Shown: positions 35,151 through 44,182, numbered from the stretch's first letter. The stretch: 64,000 bases of DNA from Janthinobacterium sp. FW305-129 (GCF_020858115.1 NZ_JACYMM010000004.1:62001-126000); one strand, 5' to 3'. Translations and numbers: made by a program. The notes: generated from the letters alone by a model not told the origin.

Positions 35151-37631
35151 TCAGAACCGCGCGCGCAAGGTCAGTTGCGCCTTGCGCGGTTCGCCATAGA
35201 AATTGCCCCACGCGGGCGCGCTTACCGTCTGGTAGTAGCGCTTGTCGAGCAAGTTCGTCACGGACAGCGACGCCGTCCAGTTGCGGTCGATCTGGTACGC
35301 GGCACGTGCGCTCCACAAGGCATACGCGCCCTGCGCCACGGTCACGTCGCGCGTGGTGCGCGAGCTCTCCGTCTGGAAGTTCACGCCGCCGCCCACGCTC
35401 CACTTCTGCAAGGCGCCCGGCAGGCGGTAGTCGCTCCACGCGCGCAGCATGTGGCGCGGCGAGTAAGTGCTGGCGAACATCACGCCCACAATCGAGGTCT
35501 GCTCCAGATATTTAAAATTGTTCAGGGTGTAGCCGGCGAACAGCTGCCAGCCCGGCGCCACTTCGCCGCTGATTTCCGCATCGACGCCTTCGCTGCGCAC
35601 CTTGCCCGTCGAGAAATAGCATTCGGTGCCGCTGGTGCAGATATTGACCAGATCTGCCTCGGCGCGGTTGCGCTGCTCGATGCGGAACAGCGCCAGCGAG
35701 GTATTGACCTTGCCGTCGAACAGTTCACCTTTCACGCCCACTTCCAGGTTGCGGCCTTTCAGCGGATCGAGCAGGGCGCCTTTGGCCGTGCGCTGGTTTT
35801 GCGGCTGGAAGATGTCGGAGACGCTGGCGTAGCCGGACCAGCGCTTGTCGAATGCGTAAATGACGCCGCCATACGGCGTGACGACGCCGTTTTCGCGGTA
35901 CGGGTCGATGTACACCTCGCCCGTGTCGCGGTACACGCTGCTCCATTTATAGTTCGACACGCGCGCGCCCGCCACCACGGTGAGCGGGTCGCTGATGCTG
36001 AAACGGGCCACGCCATACGCGCCCGTCTGCGTCATGGTCGTCAGGCTGTGAGCGCCGCCATACTTTTCCTTGCGTATCCATGCATCGCTCGGTTCTGCCA
36101 CGCCGTGATTCGGTTGCAGCGCGCCATTGGGCAGCTTCATCATGGCCAGGCTGTAATCGCTGTCGCTTTCCAGCCGGTTCGTGCTGACGCCGGCGCTGAA
36201 GCCGTGGCGGCGGCCGAAGGCGTTGAATTTGCCATCGAGCGACAGGTCGATGCCCTTGTTGGTGCTGCCGTAGTCGAACACGCCGGTGTACATCATCATG
36301 CCGGCCAGGGTGGCGGGATTGAGCGCGCCCAGGCTGAACATGTATTTCACGTCATGCTGTTCGCGCGTGTAGTTGGCGCTGGCCTTGAGCGACCAGTCGG
36401 CATCGAAGCGGTGTTCGAATTCGGCAAAGGCGGCCGTCTGGCGGCTGTCCCAGCGGTTCCAGTCTGCGCCGAGGTAGGTCGAGCGGGGCAGTTTCGGGTC
36501 GCTGCCATCGAGGTAGCGGGGCATGCCGGAGAAGAATGGCGTCGACTTCAGTTTTTCGTAGCTGGCGCCCGTCGTCAGCTTGCTGCCCGGCGTCAGGTCG
36601 AATTCCAGTACGCCATACAGCACGTCCGTGCGGCTGTCGGCCACGTCATAGAAATAATCGCGTTGCTCGCTCGCGGCCACGGCGCGGCCGCGGATGCTGC
36701 CCGACTCGTTCAGGGGACCGGTGACGTCGACTTCGCCGCGCACGTCGTTCCAGCGGCCCGCGCTGAGTGCCAGCTGCACCTGCTTTTCCGCCAGCGGGCG
36801 CTTGCGCACCATGTTGATGGCCGCGCCCGGCGAGCCCGTGCCTTGCAGCAGGCCCGTGGCGCCGCGCACGATTTCCACGCGATCGAGCATGGCCGTATTG
36901 CTGGTAAAGCTGTTCGCCTGCGGGTAAAACATGGCGCGGTTGACGCCGTCGAACTGGTACGTTTCGACCATGAAGCCGCGCGAATACACATAGCGTCCGC
37001 CCATGGGGCTGTCGTACATGGTGATGCCGGTGGTATTGGCCAGCACGGCGTCGATGGTGTTGAGGTTCTGGTCATCCATCTTCTGGCGCGTGACGACGCT
37101 GACGGATTGCGGGATTTCGCGCAGGGTCTGCACGCCCTTGCCGACGGTGACGGCGCGCGCCGCGTACGAGTTGCTGTGTTCACTGACGGGGTCGCGTTCC
37201 ATGCTGGCGTTCACGACCACGGGGGCCATGGTTTTTTCCGTGCCCGCCACCGTTGCGGAGGGTGCGGCCGCCTGGCGCAGCACCCAGGCACCGTTCGGCA
37301 ATTGCACCGCTTCCAGGCCGCTGCCGGCCAGCACCTGGGCAAAGCCCTGGGCCACGTTGAAGCTGCCGCGCACGCCGGACGAGCGCAAGCCGCGCGTCTG
37401 CGCGGGATCGGTCGACAGGCTGACGCCGGCGGCGACGGCAAAATCGTTGAGGGCGGTGGCCAGCGGGCCGGCCGGCACGGCGTAGGCTTGCGGCGCCGCG
37501 CTTGCAGCGGCCTGGCCTTGCGCCAGGGCGGGCGCGGCGGTGAAGGCGGCGGGGGCGGCGCAAGCCATGGCGATGACGGCCAGGCGGATGGCGCGCGCGG
37601 CGGGATGGAGGACGGGGGTGGTCAGCTGCAT
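35151..37631 (-). CDS. TonB-dependent siderophore receptor with signalling (STN) domain
   Basis: An 826-residue outer-membrane receptor of the FecA/FpvA transducer type. A signal peptide ends near residue 38 (APALAQ). The STN signalling domain spans ~50-118 (YAVPAGPLATALNDFAVAAG), followed by a plug domain with REIPQSVSVVTRQ and a beta-barrel ending in the C-terminal phenylalanine RARF. The STN domain should contact the anti-sigma factor encoded just upstream in the operon. The siderophore cannot be told from sequence. It is the last gene of the sigma/anti-sigma/receptor operon under a Fur box. Confidence 0.95.
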   Translation of the reverse strand: MQLTTPVLHPAARAIRLAVIAMACAAPAAFTAAPALAQGQAAASAAPQAYAVPAGPLATALNDFAVAAGVSLSTDPAQTRGLRSSGVRGSFNVAQGFAQVLAGSGLEAVQLPNGAWVLRQAAAPSATVAGTEKTMAPVVVNASMERDPVSEHSNSYAARAVTVGKGVQTLREIPQSVSVVTRQKMDDQNLNTIDAVLANTTGITMYDSPMGGRYVYSRGFMVETYQFDGVNRAMFYPQANSFTSNTAMLDRVEIVRGATGLLQGTGSPGAAINMVRKRPLAEKQVQLALSAGRWNDVRGEVDVTGPLNESGSIRGRAVAASEQRDYFYDVADSRTDVLYGVLEFDLTPGSKLTTGASYEKLKSTPFFSGMPRYLDGSDPKLPRSTYLGADWNRWDSRQTAAFAEFEHRFDADWSLKASANYTREQHDVKYMFSLGALNPATLAGMMMYTGVFDYGSTNKGIDLSLDGKFNAFGRRHGFSAGVSTNRLESDSDYSLAMMKLPNGALQPNHGVAEPSDAWIRKEKYGGAHSLTTMTQTGAYGVARFSISDPLTVVAGARVSNYKWSSVYRDTGEVYIDPYRENGVVTPYGGVIYAFDKRWSGYASVSDIFQPQNQRTAKGALLDPLKGRNLEVGVKGELFDGKVNTSLALFRIEQRNRAEADLVNICTSGTECYFSTGKVRSEGVDAEISGEVAPGWQLFAGYTLNNFKYLEQTSIVGVMFASTYSPRHMLRAWSDYRLPGALQKWSVGGGVNFQTESSRTTRDVTVAQGAYALWSARAAYQIDRNWTASLSVTNLLDKRYYQTVSAPAWGNFYGEPRKAQLTLRARF

Positions 37632-37746
37632 GCTCGGTCTTTCTGTTCAGGGTATGGTCAATGGAGGATGAATCGGCTACTTATCTATGAAGCCGAAGCA
37701 GCGCAGCAAAACACCAACCCCTGGCGCAAAAAAAAACTGAAAATAA

Positions 37747-38715
37747 TTACGTTGACCGGGCCGCCACCGTGGCCCAGTAGCGCGTGAAGTACGTCACTTG
37801 CAGCCCGTGCGAGGCGCACAGGCTTTCCAGCACGGCGTCGATATCGTCGAGCCGGTAAGTGCCCGTGACGGGGCGCCGCGCCACGCCGGCGTCGCAGACG
37901 AGACGACCGCGCCGGTAGCGCGCCAGTTCCTGCACCAGCTGTTGCAGGGGCCAGTCGGCCGCCACCAGCATGCCGCGCAGCCAGCTGTCCTGGTGCGCTT
38001 GCGTGGCCTGCACACTATCCGCGCCAGTGGCGCTGAAACGCAGCTGCTGGCCTGCTTCCAGGCGCCGCACGGCGTCCGGGCGCGCCGCGCAGCGCACTTC
38101 CACGGCGTGCTCGAAGACACTGACGACGCTGCCATCCGCATCGCAGCGCACGCCGAAGCGCGTGCCCAGCGCGCGGATCACGCCGTGCGGCGTGTCGACG
38201 AGGAAGGGGCGCGCATCGGGCGCCGTCGTGATCATGATTTCGCCATGGTGCAGGCGGATACGGCGCTGCGTGGCGCTGTAAGCGACATCCAGGGCGCTGT
38301 CTGTATTGACTTCCAGGCGCCCGCCATCGGCCAGCGCCACATGGCGGCGCTGGCCCGGCGCCGTGCGCAAGGACGCCGTCAATGCCTGCCAGGGGGCGGA
38401 CTGCAAGCCCGCCTGGCCCAGCGCGATGCCGCCGCCGGCCGCGACCAGCACGGCGAGTATCCTGGCGGCCGCGCGCCGGCGCTGCTGCGCCGCCTGCAGG
38501 GCCGGAATCGCCAGCGCTGCCGGTATCGCGCCCAGCTGGCCGTCCATGTGCTGCAGCAGCTCCCAGGCCCGTTCATGCTCGGCGCTGGCGTCGCGCCATG
38601 CCTGCAGGGCGGCCGGGTCGGCGCTGCCGCACTGGCGCTCCACATGCCAGTGGGCGGCAGCGGCCAGCACCTTGCGGGGGATGGTTGACGCAGCGGAGGC
38701 GGATGAGGCGAACAT
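37747..38715 (-). CDS. FecR-type anti-sigma/signal-transducing protein
   Basis: A 322-residue FecR-family protein. The N-terminal cytosolic domain contains the conserved AAHWHVERQCG and AWRDASAEHERAWELLQ blocks. One TM helix follows (about 95-115, ARILAVLVAAGGGIALG), then a periplasmic FecR domain with LADGGRLEVNTDSALDVAY and HGVIRALGTRFGVR. It passes the receptor signal to the ECF sigma factor. Its ATG overlaps the sigma stop by one base (TGATG). A far longer open frame reading into the sigma gene is a shadow. Confidence 0.93.
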   Translation of the reverse strand: MFASSASAASTIPRKVLAAAAHWHVERQCGSADPAALQAWRDASAEHERAWELLQHMDGQLGAIPAALAIPALQAAQQRRRAAARILAVLVAAGGGIALGQAGLQSAPWQALTASLRTAPGQRRHVALADGGRLEVNTDSALDVAYSATQRRIRLHHGEIMITTAPDARPFLVDTPHGVIRALGTRFGVRCDADGSVVSVFEHAVEVRCAARPDAVRRLEAGQQLRFSATGADSVQATQAHQDSWLRGMLVAADWPLQQLVQELARYRRGRLVCDAGVARRPVTGTYRLDDIDAVLESLCASHGLQVTYFTRYWATVAARST

Positions 38716-39233
38716 CAGGCGGCCGCCAGCATCAGGCATTCCGTGTAGGCGCGCACCAGGTGCTTTTTCACGGTCGGCAGGGAGACGCCGAGGCGCCGGC
38801 TGATGTCCACGTAACTCAGTTCTTCGATTTGCGCCAGCAGGAAGATGGTCCGCGTGCGCGCGCCCAGGCGGTCGAGCAGGCGGTCGATGGCGAGCAGGGT
38901 TTCGATGATGATGGCATGCGTTTCGGCGCACATCGATGTTGGTTCTGCCTGCTGCGCCAGCGCTTCCAGGTAGGCCTGCTCCAGCGCCTGGCGCCGGTAG
39001 CGGTCGATCAGCAAGCCGCGCGCGATGGTCGCCAGGTAGCCGCGCGGCTCGCGCAGGGGTGCCAGCGGTGCCGCCTCGCGCTTGCCCAGCAGGCGCAGGA
39101 ACGTGTCCTGCGCCAGGTCGGCCGCCTCGGCGCGGTTGCCCAGCTTGCCGCGCAGCCAGCCATACAGCCAGCCGTGGTGCTCGCTGTACAGGGTCTTCAG
39201 GTGGATGGCATGGACGGGACTGACGGTACTCAC
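38715..39233 (-). CDS. FecI-type ECF RNA polymerase sigma factor
   Basis: A 172-residue iron-starvation ECF sigma factor. Region 2 (LYSEHHGWLYGWLRGKL, then AADLAQDTFLRLL) and the region 4 helix-turn-helix (ISRRLGVSLPTVKKHLVRAY) are complete. The GTG at 39233 is preferred because GGAG lies exactly 6 bases upstream and the length matches FecI; the open frame from ATG 39320 would begin before that. It is the first gene of a three-gene operon and lies about 70 bases downstream of a strong Fur box, so it should be induced by iron limitation. Confidence 0.94.
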   Translation of the reverse strand: MSTVSPVHAIHLKTLYSEHHGWLYGWLRGKLGNRAEAADLAQDTFLRLLGKREAAPLAPLREPRGYLATIARGLLIDRYRRQALEQAYLEALAQQAEPTSMCAETHAIIIETLLAIDRLLDRLGARTRTIFLLAQIEELSYVDISRRLGVSLPTVKKHLVRAYTECLMLAAA

Positions 39234-39299
39234 TGCGTTCTCCAGGCAAAGGAAGAGCTGGGCTGACGGAACGCGGGGTGCCGGCTGGCTGGGCTGTTT

Positions 39300-39318
39300 G
39301 AGAATGATACTCATTATC
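39300..39318. promoter_or_regulatory. Fur box upstream of the ECF sigma gene
   Basis: GAGAATGATACTCATTATC matches the classical 19-base Fur consensus GATAATGATAATCATTATC at 17 positions and keeps the palindrome. It lies 67 bases upstream of the sigma GTG, in promoter position. Confidence 0.88.
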
Positions 39319-39393
39319 ACATTGCCATGCGGGCGGCGTCAATTACTGTCCGCCGCCCAGGCGCCAGCGCTCCTGCCACTGTTGCAGATCCGC

Positions 39394-39942
39394 TCAGGCT
39401 TGCTGCAGGGCCGTGGCGGACCAGTGCAGCAGGCCCTCGAACGCCAGCACGCTGCGCTGCCAGTGGATGCCGTCGAAAAACACGTGGTCGGCCACGATGG
39501 TGGCGGCCAGCCAGGCGGCGATGATGACGATGATGTCGTGGCGGCCGCTTTTCCACCAGCGCAGCGAGTGGCGGCGAAAGATCCACGGCACGCCCAGGGG
39601 ATTGGGCCAGTCTGCCAGCAGATGCATGATGCCGCCGGCGGCAAAGCCGAACAGGGGCGGCGCCCACAGGTGGTGCGGCAATTGCAGGTAGGTGTAGACG
39701 AGCAGGGCGATCCAGGCCAGGCCCCAGTGCGTCCACGTACGGTGTGTGATCCACAGCCGGTGCGTGCGCGCCCACCATGCCACTTCCAGCCAGTCCGGCG
39801 CCGTGCCGCCCAGTGCCCCCATGACAAAGGCGAGCATGCTCAGCACTTGATAGGGGCCACCGGCGCCAGCGTGCGCGACCAGGGCCGCGGCGATCACGCC
39901 GGCAGCCCAACCGGTCGCATGATGCGCTTTGTTGGAAGCCAT
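39394..39942 (-). CDS. YdjM-family membrane-bound metal-dependent hydrolase (probable SOS gene)
   Basis: A 182-residue membrane protein of the YdjM/DUF457 family, described as predicted metal-dependent hydrolases. Conserved His/Asp motifs are APDWLEVAWW, HRTWTHWG and HLLADWPNPLGVPW, spread among four or five helices. In E. coli, ydjM is a LexA-regulated SOS gene of unknown function; a LexA-like box lies 50-69 bases upstream here. The ATG at 39942 is preferred over the ATG at 39984, which would leave too little promoter space after the box. Confidence 0.85.
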   Translation of the reverse strand: MASNKAHHATGWAAGVIAAALVAHAGAGGPYQVLSMLAFVMGALGGTAPDWLEVAWWARTHRLWITHRTWTHWGLAWIALLVYTYLQLPHHLWAPPLFGFAAGGIMHLLADWPNPLGVPWIFRRHSLRWWKSGRHDIIVIIAAWLAATIVADHVFFDGIHWQRSVLAFEGLLHWSATALQQA

Positions 39943-39991
39943 AGGAAATGTAAAACGCCCTCTGGGCGCTTTGTGAAATGTCATGAATATT

Positions 39992-40011
39992 AACTGGATG
40001 AATATACAGTA
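39992..40011 (-). promoter_or_regulatory. Putative LexA (SOS) box
   Basis: Read on the minus strand, the site is TACTGTATATTCATCCAGTT, which matches the E. coli LexA consensus TACTG(TA)5CAGTA at 16 of 20 positions, including both CTG/CAG cores at the right spacing. It lies upstream of the ydjM homologue, a known SOS gene in E. coli. Confidence 0.72.
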
Positions 40012-40199
40012 CGCAAGGGCGTCGCTGTGGGCTATTTGCGGAATATCTGTCGATAATTTGTTAAATTATGTGTCGGGATGGACGTGATGGCGAACTCGGC
40101 GCCTGATGCCGGCCGGCCAAGTGTGTTGTGTGGCTGATAATGCATTTGGCGCAGGGCGCGCTATGCTGAAAGCAGTCTTACGTTTTAAGAGGTGTCGCC

Positions 40200-40304
40200 A
40201 TGAAAATCCCGCGCGAATTGCAGATTCCCGCCATCGTGTTTACGCTGGAAGCGGTGTTTATTCTGGGATTGTCGATGATTTTTCTCGTACTGATACCACG
40301 CTAG
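40200..40304 (+). CDS. 34-residue single-span membrane protein
   Basis: A very short protein, MKIPRELQIPA followed by a ~20-residue hydrophobic helix and a C-terminal PR. AGAGGTG lies at good spacing before the ATG, which argues for real translation. Its topology is that of small stress or regulatory membrane peptides. It starts about 190 bases downstream of the LexA-like box, divergent from the ydjM homologue, so it could share SOS control. It has no recognised family. Confidence 0.6.
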   Translation: MKIPRELQIPAIVFTLEAVFILGLSMIFLVLIPR

Positions 40305-40340
40305 TACCGTGCGGATAACTGCAGATTTACAACAGTGTTC

Positions 40341-41945
40341 TTATGCAGTTTGCATGGTGCTATCGCACAGCGCAGCGCCTTCGGTGCGGATGATCCAGCA
40401 TTCCGGATACGGTTCGCTGGCGAAGCGGTTATGCCGCGCGAAGCCGCTCAGTTTATCGAGCGCTGTGGCGGGGGCCAGCGCGGTTTCCTTGCCGCTGGCC
40501 GTGTCCAGGTGCCAGAAACCGCCATTGCGGTGGAACAGCACGGGAAGGCAGCCGGCTTGCGGCGTGGCTAGGTGGCTGGCCGGCGTGGGCTGGGTGTCTG
40601 GCAGCAGCAGGTAAAAACACTCGGCGCGGGCGCCGTGGTCGAGGCGGTGCAGGATCACGCCGTGCGCGAGCAGGGCCGTGACGCTGAGTACGACGATGCC
40701 CTTGATGCTGGCGGACAATTCAATGCGCATGCCCAGGCGCAGGGCGACGGGCTTGTGCTTGCCGGGCCACACGCCGTCGAGCAGCATGCCGTAGCGCGAT
40801 ACATCCTCGATTTCAAAGCCTTGCTGGCCGCGCCGGATGAGGGCGTGGCGGCCCGACAGGCGGCGCGTCAAGCCATTGTTGTCCTGGCCGTCGGGGCTGA
40901 AATGGCTGAGCAGCACATCGGCTTCCGGATCCACCAGCTCGAAACGCCCCAGCATGCATTCTTCCAGCGCGAACAGGCGGATCTGGCGCTGTTCGCCCGC
41001 TTCCGGCGCCGCATTGACGAGGCAAGCGGCCTGGCTCGGGTGCGGGTGGCAGTGGCTGGCGGCGGGCAGGTCGACTTCGATCAGCTCCTCGTCCCAGGCG
41101 ATGGTGGTAAAACCCATGTCGATCTTGCCTTGCGGGGAAGATAAATCCACGTGGGCGATGCCGGCATTGCGCGCGGTGACGTCGAGGTTGCAGCCATCGC
41201 CGCCCGTCACGCGGGCGATCGAGGCATCGTCGGCCATCACGCGCACGTTCTTGTGCGTGCTGAGGAAGATCTGGTGGATTTCCGTCAGGGTGGCGTCGCG
41301 GCGCGGCACCAGGATGACGAAGGTGCACACCCATTTCTGCGCCACGGCGCCATCGACGTGGCTGTGCACTTCCACCTCGATCTGGTATTGCCCGTGTTCC
41401 TTGTTGCGCGAGGAAAACTCGACAAACACGGGACGCCAGTCGCCGCGCGTGGCGCGCACGAAATCATGCTGGACAAAGCCACGGGGGATCAGGTCCGAGC
41501 GCAGGCGCAAGGTCAGCTGCGGCGCGCAGGTGGCGCTCATGCCGCGCAACTCCATTTTCAGGGTTTGCCGTCCGCCTGCCGCGCGGGGATCGAAGCCGCT
41601 GATGTGCAGGTGGGCATGTATCGGCTGGTAGGCCGGCGCAGTGGTCGGCTGTGCGACGGGCATTGGGGTAAATGCCGGCAGGCCGGCGGGGGCCGAGGCT
41701 GGCGCAGGGCTGGTCACCGCTTGAGCGGCATCGCGTATCACCGCATCGCGCAGCCCGGCATCATGCGCACGGGCGTGCGGAAGCGCCGTTGCCGATGGCT
41801 CGGAACGGGCGCTGCGCAGTGCGGTCAACAGGTCGTAGCTGCTGGGATCAGTCGCCGCTTGCAGGTGGTTGCCCGCGCAGACTGTTTCCCCAGGCAAGAC
41901 CCAGAACGTACAGTGCGGGTGCTCCGGGTTGCTGCATTTTTTCAT
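40341..41945 (-). CDS. FHA-domain protein with N-terminal Cys/His motif
   Basis: A 534-residue protein. The first 27 residues hold a small Cys/His cluster (C4, H9, H11, C12, C23, H27) that could bind zinc. A Pro/Ala-rich linker leads to a beta-rich domain. The C-terminal part includes an FHA-like block with EECMLGRFELVDPEAD and LSGRHALIRRG-x-FEIEDVSRYG, which recognises phosphothreonine in other proteins. Its most likely partners are Ser/Thr kinases. The ATG at 41945 has a weak ribosome-binding site. It lies downstream of a methyltransferase and a PP2C gene on the same strand, in the neighbourhood of the kinase unit at 31.5-33.8 kb. Confidence 0.8.
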   Translation of the reverse strand: MKKCSNPEHPHCTFWVLPGETVCAGNHLQAATDPSSYDLLTALRSARSEPSATALPHARAHDAGLRDAVIRDAAQAVTSPAPASAPAGLPAFTPMPVAQPTTAPAYQPIHAHLHISGFDPRAAGGRQTLKMELRGMSATCAPQLTLRLRSDLIPRGFVQHDFVRATRGDWRPVFVEFSSRNKEHGQYQIEVEVHSHVDGAVAQKWVCTFVILVPRRDATLTEIHQIFLSTHKNVRVMADDASIARVTGGDGCNLDVTARNAGIAHVDLSSPQGKIDMGFTTIAWDEELIEVDLPAASHCHPHPSQAACLVNAAPEAGEQRQIRLFALEECMLGRFELVDPEADVLLSHFSPDGQDNNGLTRRLSGRHALIRRGQQGFEIEDVSRYGMLLDGVWPGKHKPVALRLGMRIELSASIKGIVVLSVTALLAHGVILHRLDHGARAECFYLLLPDTQPTPASHLATPQAGCLPVLFHRNGGFWHLDTASGKETALAPATALDKLSGFARHNRFASEPYPECWIIRTEGAALCDSTMQTA

Positions 41946-42160
41946 GACATTCTGACTCGAATCGAGCGGGGACGTTTTGCCCTCTGTTATACATGAGAGC
42001 TTACGCGCTTTTGCGCCTGCTTGGCAACTTTCGCCGCACCGGAATGCGCTCTTTTTGTCCAAATTCATCCCCTTGGTCACACCTTGCCATGCATGCCATG
42101 GAAACTATTGCTCAAAAACACATTTTATATCTTTCTGGATATGTTGTTTTGACATGTATT

Positions 42161-43012
42161 TCACCCGCGCCGTTTGTCGATGATGACTTCCAGATACTCG
42201 CCCGGCACCACCAGCGAGTGGGCGCCCGCCGTATTCAGCCGTTCGAGCAGGGCGAACAGTTCCTGCTCCAGCGCCTCGGCGCCAGCCGTGTCGAGCGCGG
42301 CAAAGGCCTTGTGGACGGGGCCGTAATAATCGCGGAAGACCTGCACCCAGTGGTGAGCGGAGGCATAGCGGAAATTGAAGACCTTGCGCTGGCTGTGCAC
42401 CTGCTCGGCCGCCTGGCCGAACAGGTCGCGCACATACGCTTCTTCGCCCCAGCGGGCCGGCGACACCACGCCTGCCGGGGGCGGCACATACTTGCCGATG
42501 GTCTTGAACAGCTGTCCGATAAAGCCGTCCGGCGTCCAGTTGGCCATGCCGATGCGCCCGCCAGGACGCAGCACGCGCAGCATTTCGCCGGCCGCGCGCC
42601 GGTGGTCGGGCGTAAACATGACGCCAAAGGTCGACAGGGCCGCGTCGAAACTGGCATCGGCGAAGGGCAGGGCTTCCGCGTCGGCCACGCGGAAGGTCAC
42701 GGCCAGCCCATCCGCCTCGGCGCGCGCGCGGCCCTTGTCCAGCAGCGCCGGCACATAATCGGTGGAGACGACGCGGGCAAAGCGGCGCGCCGCCGCCAGG
42801 GTGGCGTTGCCGTTGCCGGCGGCGATGTCGATGACGTCTTCGTTGGCGCGGATGTCGGCCGCTTCGGCCAGCGATTCGCCGACCGGCTGCAGGGTCACGC
42901 CGATGACGGCGAAGTCGCCGCTGGCCCAGCCTGCTTGCTGGCGCTGCTTGATGGCGGCGTAGTCGGGCGCGCCGGCTGCGCCGGCCTGCGGTGTAGCGGT
43001 GTTGTTGCTCAT
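42161..43012 (-). CDS. Class I SAM-dependent methyltransferase
   Basis: A 283-residue methyltransferase. Motif I reads VIDIAAGNGNATLAAA, followed by an acidic motif II and a motif III block of LRVLRPGGRIGMANW. The N-terminal YAAIKQRQQAGWASGDFA is typical of UbiE-like and secondary-metabolite C- or O-methyltransferases. The substrate is unknown. It lies 130 bases downstream of the PP2C gene on the same strand. Confidence 0.9.
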   Translation of the reverse strand: MSNNTATPQAGAAGAPDYAAIKQRQQAGWASGDFAVIGVTLQPVGESLAEAADIRANEDVIDIAAGNGNATLAAARRFARVVSTDYVPALLDKGRARAEADGLAVTFRVADAEALPFADASFDAALSTFGVMFTPDHRRAAGEMLRVLRPGGRIGMANWTPDGFIGQLFKTIGKYVPPPAGVVSPARWGEEAYVRDLFGQAAEQVHSQRKVFNFRYASAHHWVQVFRDYYGPVHKAFAALDTAGAEALEQELFALLERLNTAGAHSLVVPGEYLEVIIDKRRG

Positions 43013-43142
43013 GGCATGCTCCTGGTGACGTTGGGAGAGATCCTTCCGTCAGACCGCGCGCCACGGCCATGGTTCACGGGCATGCGCCATTTATGCGGCC
43101 CGTTGCGATTCGCGTCACGATGCCACCTTGCGCGGCTGGCCG

Positions 43143-44138
43143 CTAGCCGCCCGGGACGGTGAATGCCGCATCGAAGCGCAGCGCCAGCACGGTAATGTTG
43201 TCGCTATGCAAGCCTTTTGGCGGGTGCGAGAGGAAGTCGTCGAACAGGGCGTTGACGGCCTGTGCCGCGGTCTTGCCGGCACACAAGGCGGGCCAGCGGG
43301 CTGTGAGGGCCAGCGGATCGTCGCAGGCCCAGAAACCGTCGCTGGCCAGCAGATAGTGGGCGCCGGGGCGCACGCGCAGCACGCGGCGGTCGCCCAGGTG
43401 GGCCAGGAAGGGCGGCAAGGCGGCCGCATCGAGGCCGCGCAGCGGCTTGTCGAGCTGCAGGCTGTCGCTGATGGCGTTGCCTAAAATAAAGGCCTGCGAG
43501 ATTTGCGGATGGTGTTCGCCGTGCACGGCGGCGCGCCAGCGCGTCTCGTCGAGGGCGCCGCGCATGGCGTACACGGTGGCCGGCACATGGTCGACGGTGA
43601 GGATGCTGGCCTTCCCGTCGGCAATTTCATACAGGCGCGAGTCGCCCACGTGATACAGCAGCGGGGCTTCGCCGGGCGGCACTTCCAGCAAGGTCAGGGT
43701 GGTGCCGGGCGGGCGCGCCTGGGCGGGCGCCGTCCTGGCGAAGGTGTCCTGCAGCCGCGTGTGCAACTCGTCGAGCCTGGCTGCCAGGCTGGCCGTATCG
43801 AGGCAGGCGGGTACGGCCAGCAAGCCTTGCACGGCCGCTTCCGCCGCTTCACGCCCCAGGCCGTGGCCGCCCATGCCGTCGAGCACGGCGGCGCGCACGT
43901 GGCCGCGCGGCCAGCCCGGCACCTGGCAATGAAACGGCGCCTGGCGCGACAGGCAGACGGCATGGCCGCTGGCATCGATCAGCAGGAAGTTGTCCTGGTT
44001 TTCGCGCCGTGGCAGGGGGCCGGCGCCCACGCTGGTGCCGGCGGCGGCATCGAGCCAGGGGCCGAAGTCAAGCGCGTCTTTAATTAAATGCATCGGTTGG
44101 TGCGGTCCAGGCGGCCAGTAATGTTGATCATAGGACAC
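43143..44138 (-). CDS. PP2C-family Ser/Thr protein phosphatase
   Basis: A 331-residue PP2C/PPM phosphatase that removes phosphate from Ser/Thr in a metal-dependent manner. Visible motifs are RRENQDNFLLID, the metal-binding AVLDGMGGHGLG, PGTTLTLLEV, YHVGDSRLYEI, LLASDGFWACDD and a C-terminal DNITVLALR. The start is a GTG at 44138 with a poor ribosome-binding site; an ATG 45 bases later is an alternative. It is a natural antagonist of Ser/Thr kinases and may pair with the one at 31.5-33.8 kb, but no direct link is shown. Confidence 0.92.
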   Translation of the reverse strand: MSYDQHYWPPGPHQPMHLIKDALDFGPWLDAAAGTSVGAGPLPRRENQDNFLLIDASGHAVCLSRQAPFHCQVPGWPRGHVRAAVLDGMGGHGLGREAAEAAVQGLLAVPACLDTASLAARLDELHTRLQDTFARTAPAQARPPGTTLTLLEVPPGEAPLLYHVGDSRLYEIADGKASILTVDHVPATVYAMRGALDETRWRAAVHGEHHPQISQAFILGNAISDSLQLDKPLRGLDAAALPPFLAHLGDRRVLRVRPGAHYLLASDGFWACDDPLALTARWPALCAGKTAAQAVNALFDDFLSHPPKGLHSDNITVLALRFDAAFTVPGG

Positions 44139-44182
44139 AGCTTAGCCGATATTGTGCGGTGGCGATACCTTGCTTATCTTGC

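Noticed and set aside
37747-39342. A single 531-residue gene covering both the FecR-type and FecI-type coding regions
   Set aside because: The N-terminal part is a wrong-frame reading of the sigma factor; the true FecR start at 38715 overlaps the sigma stop as TGATG.
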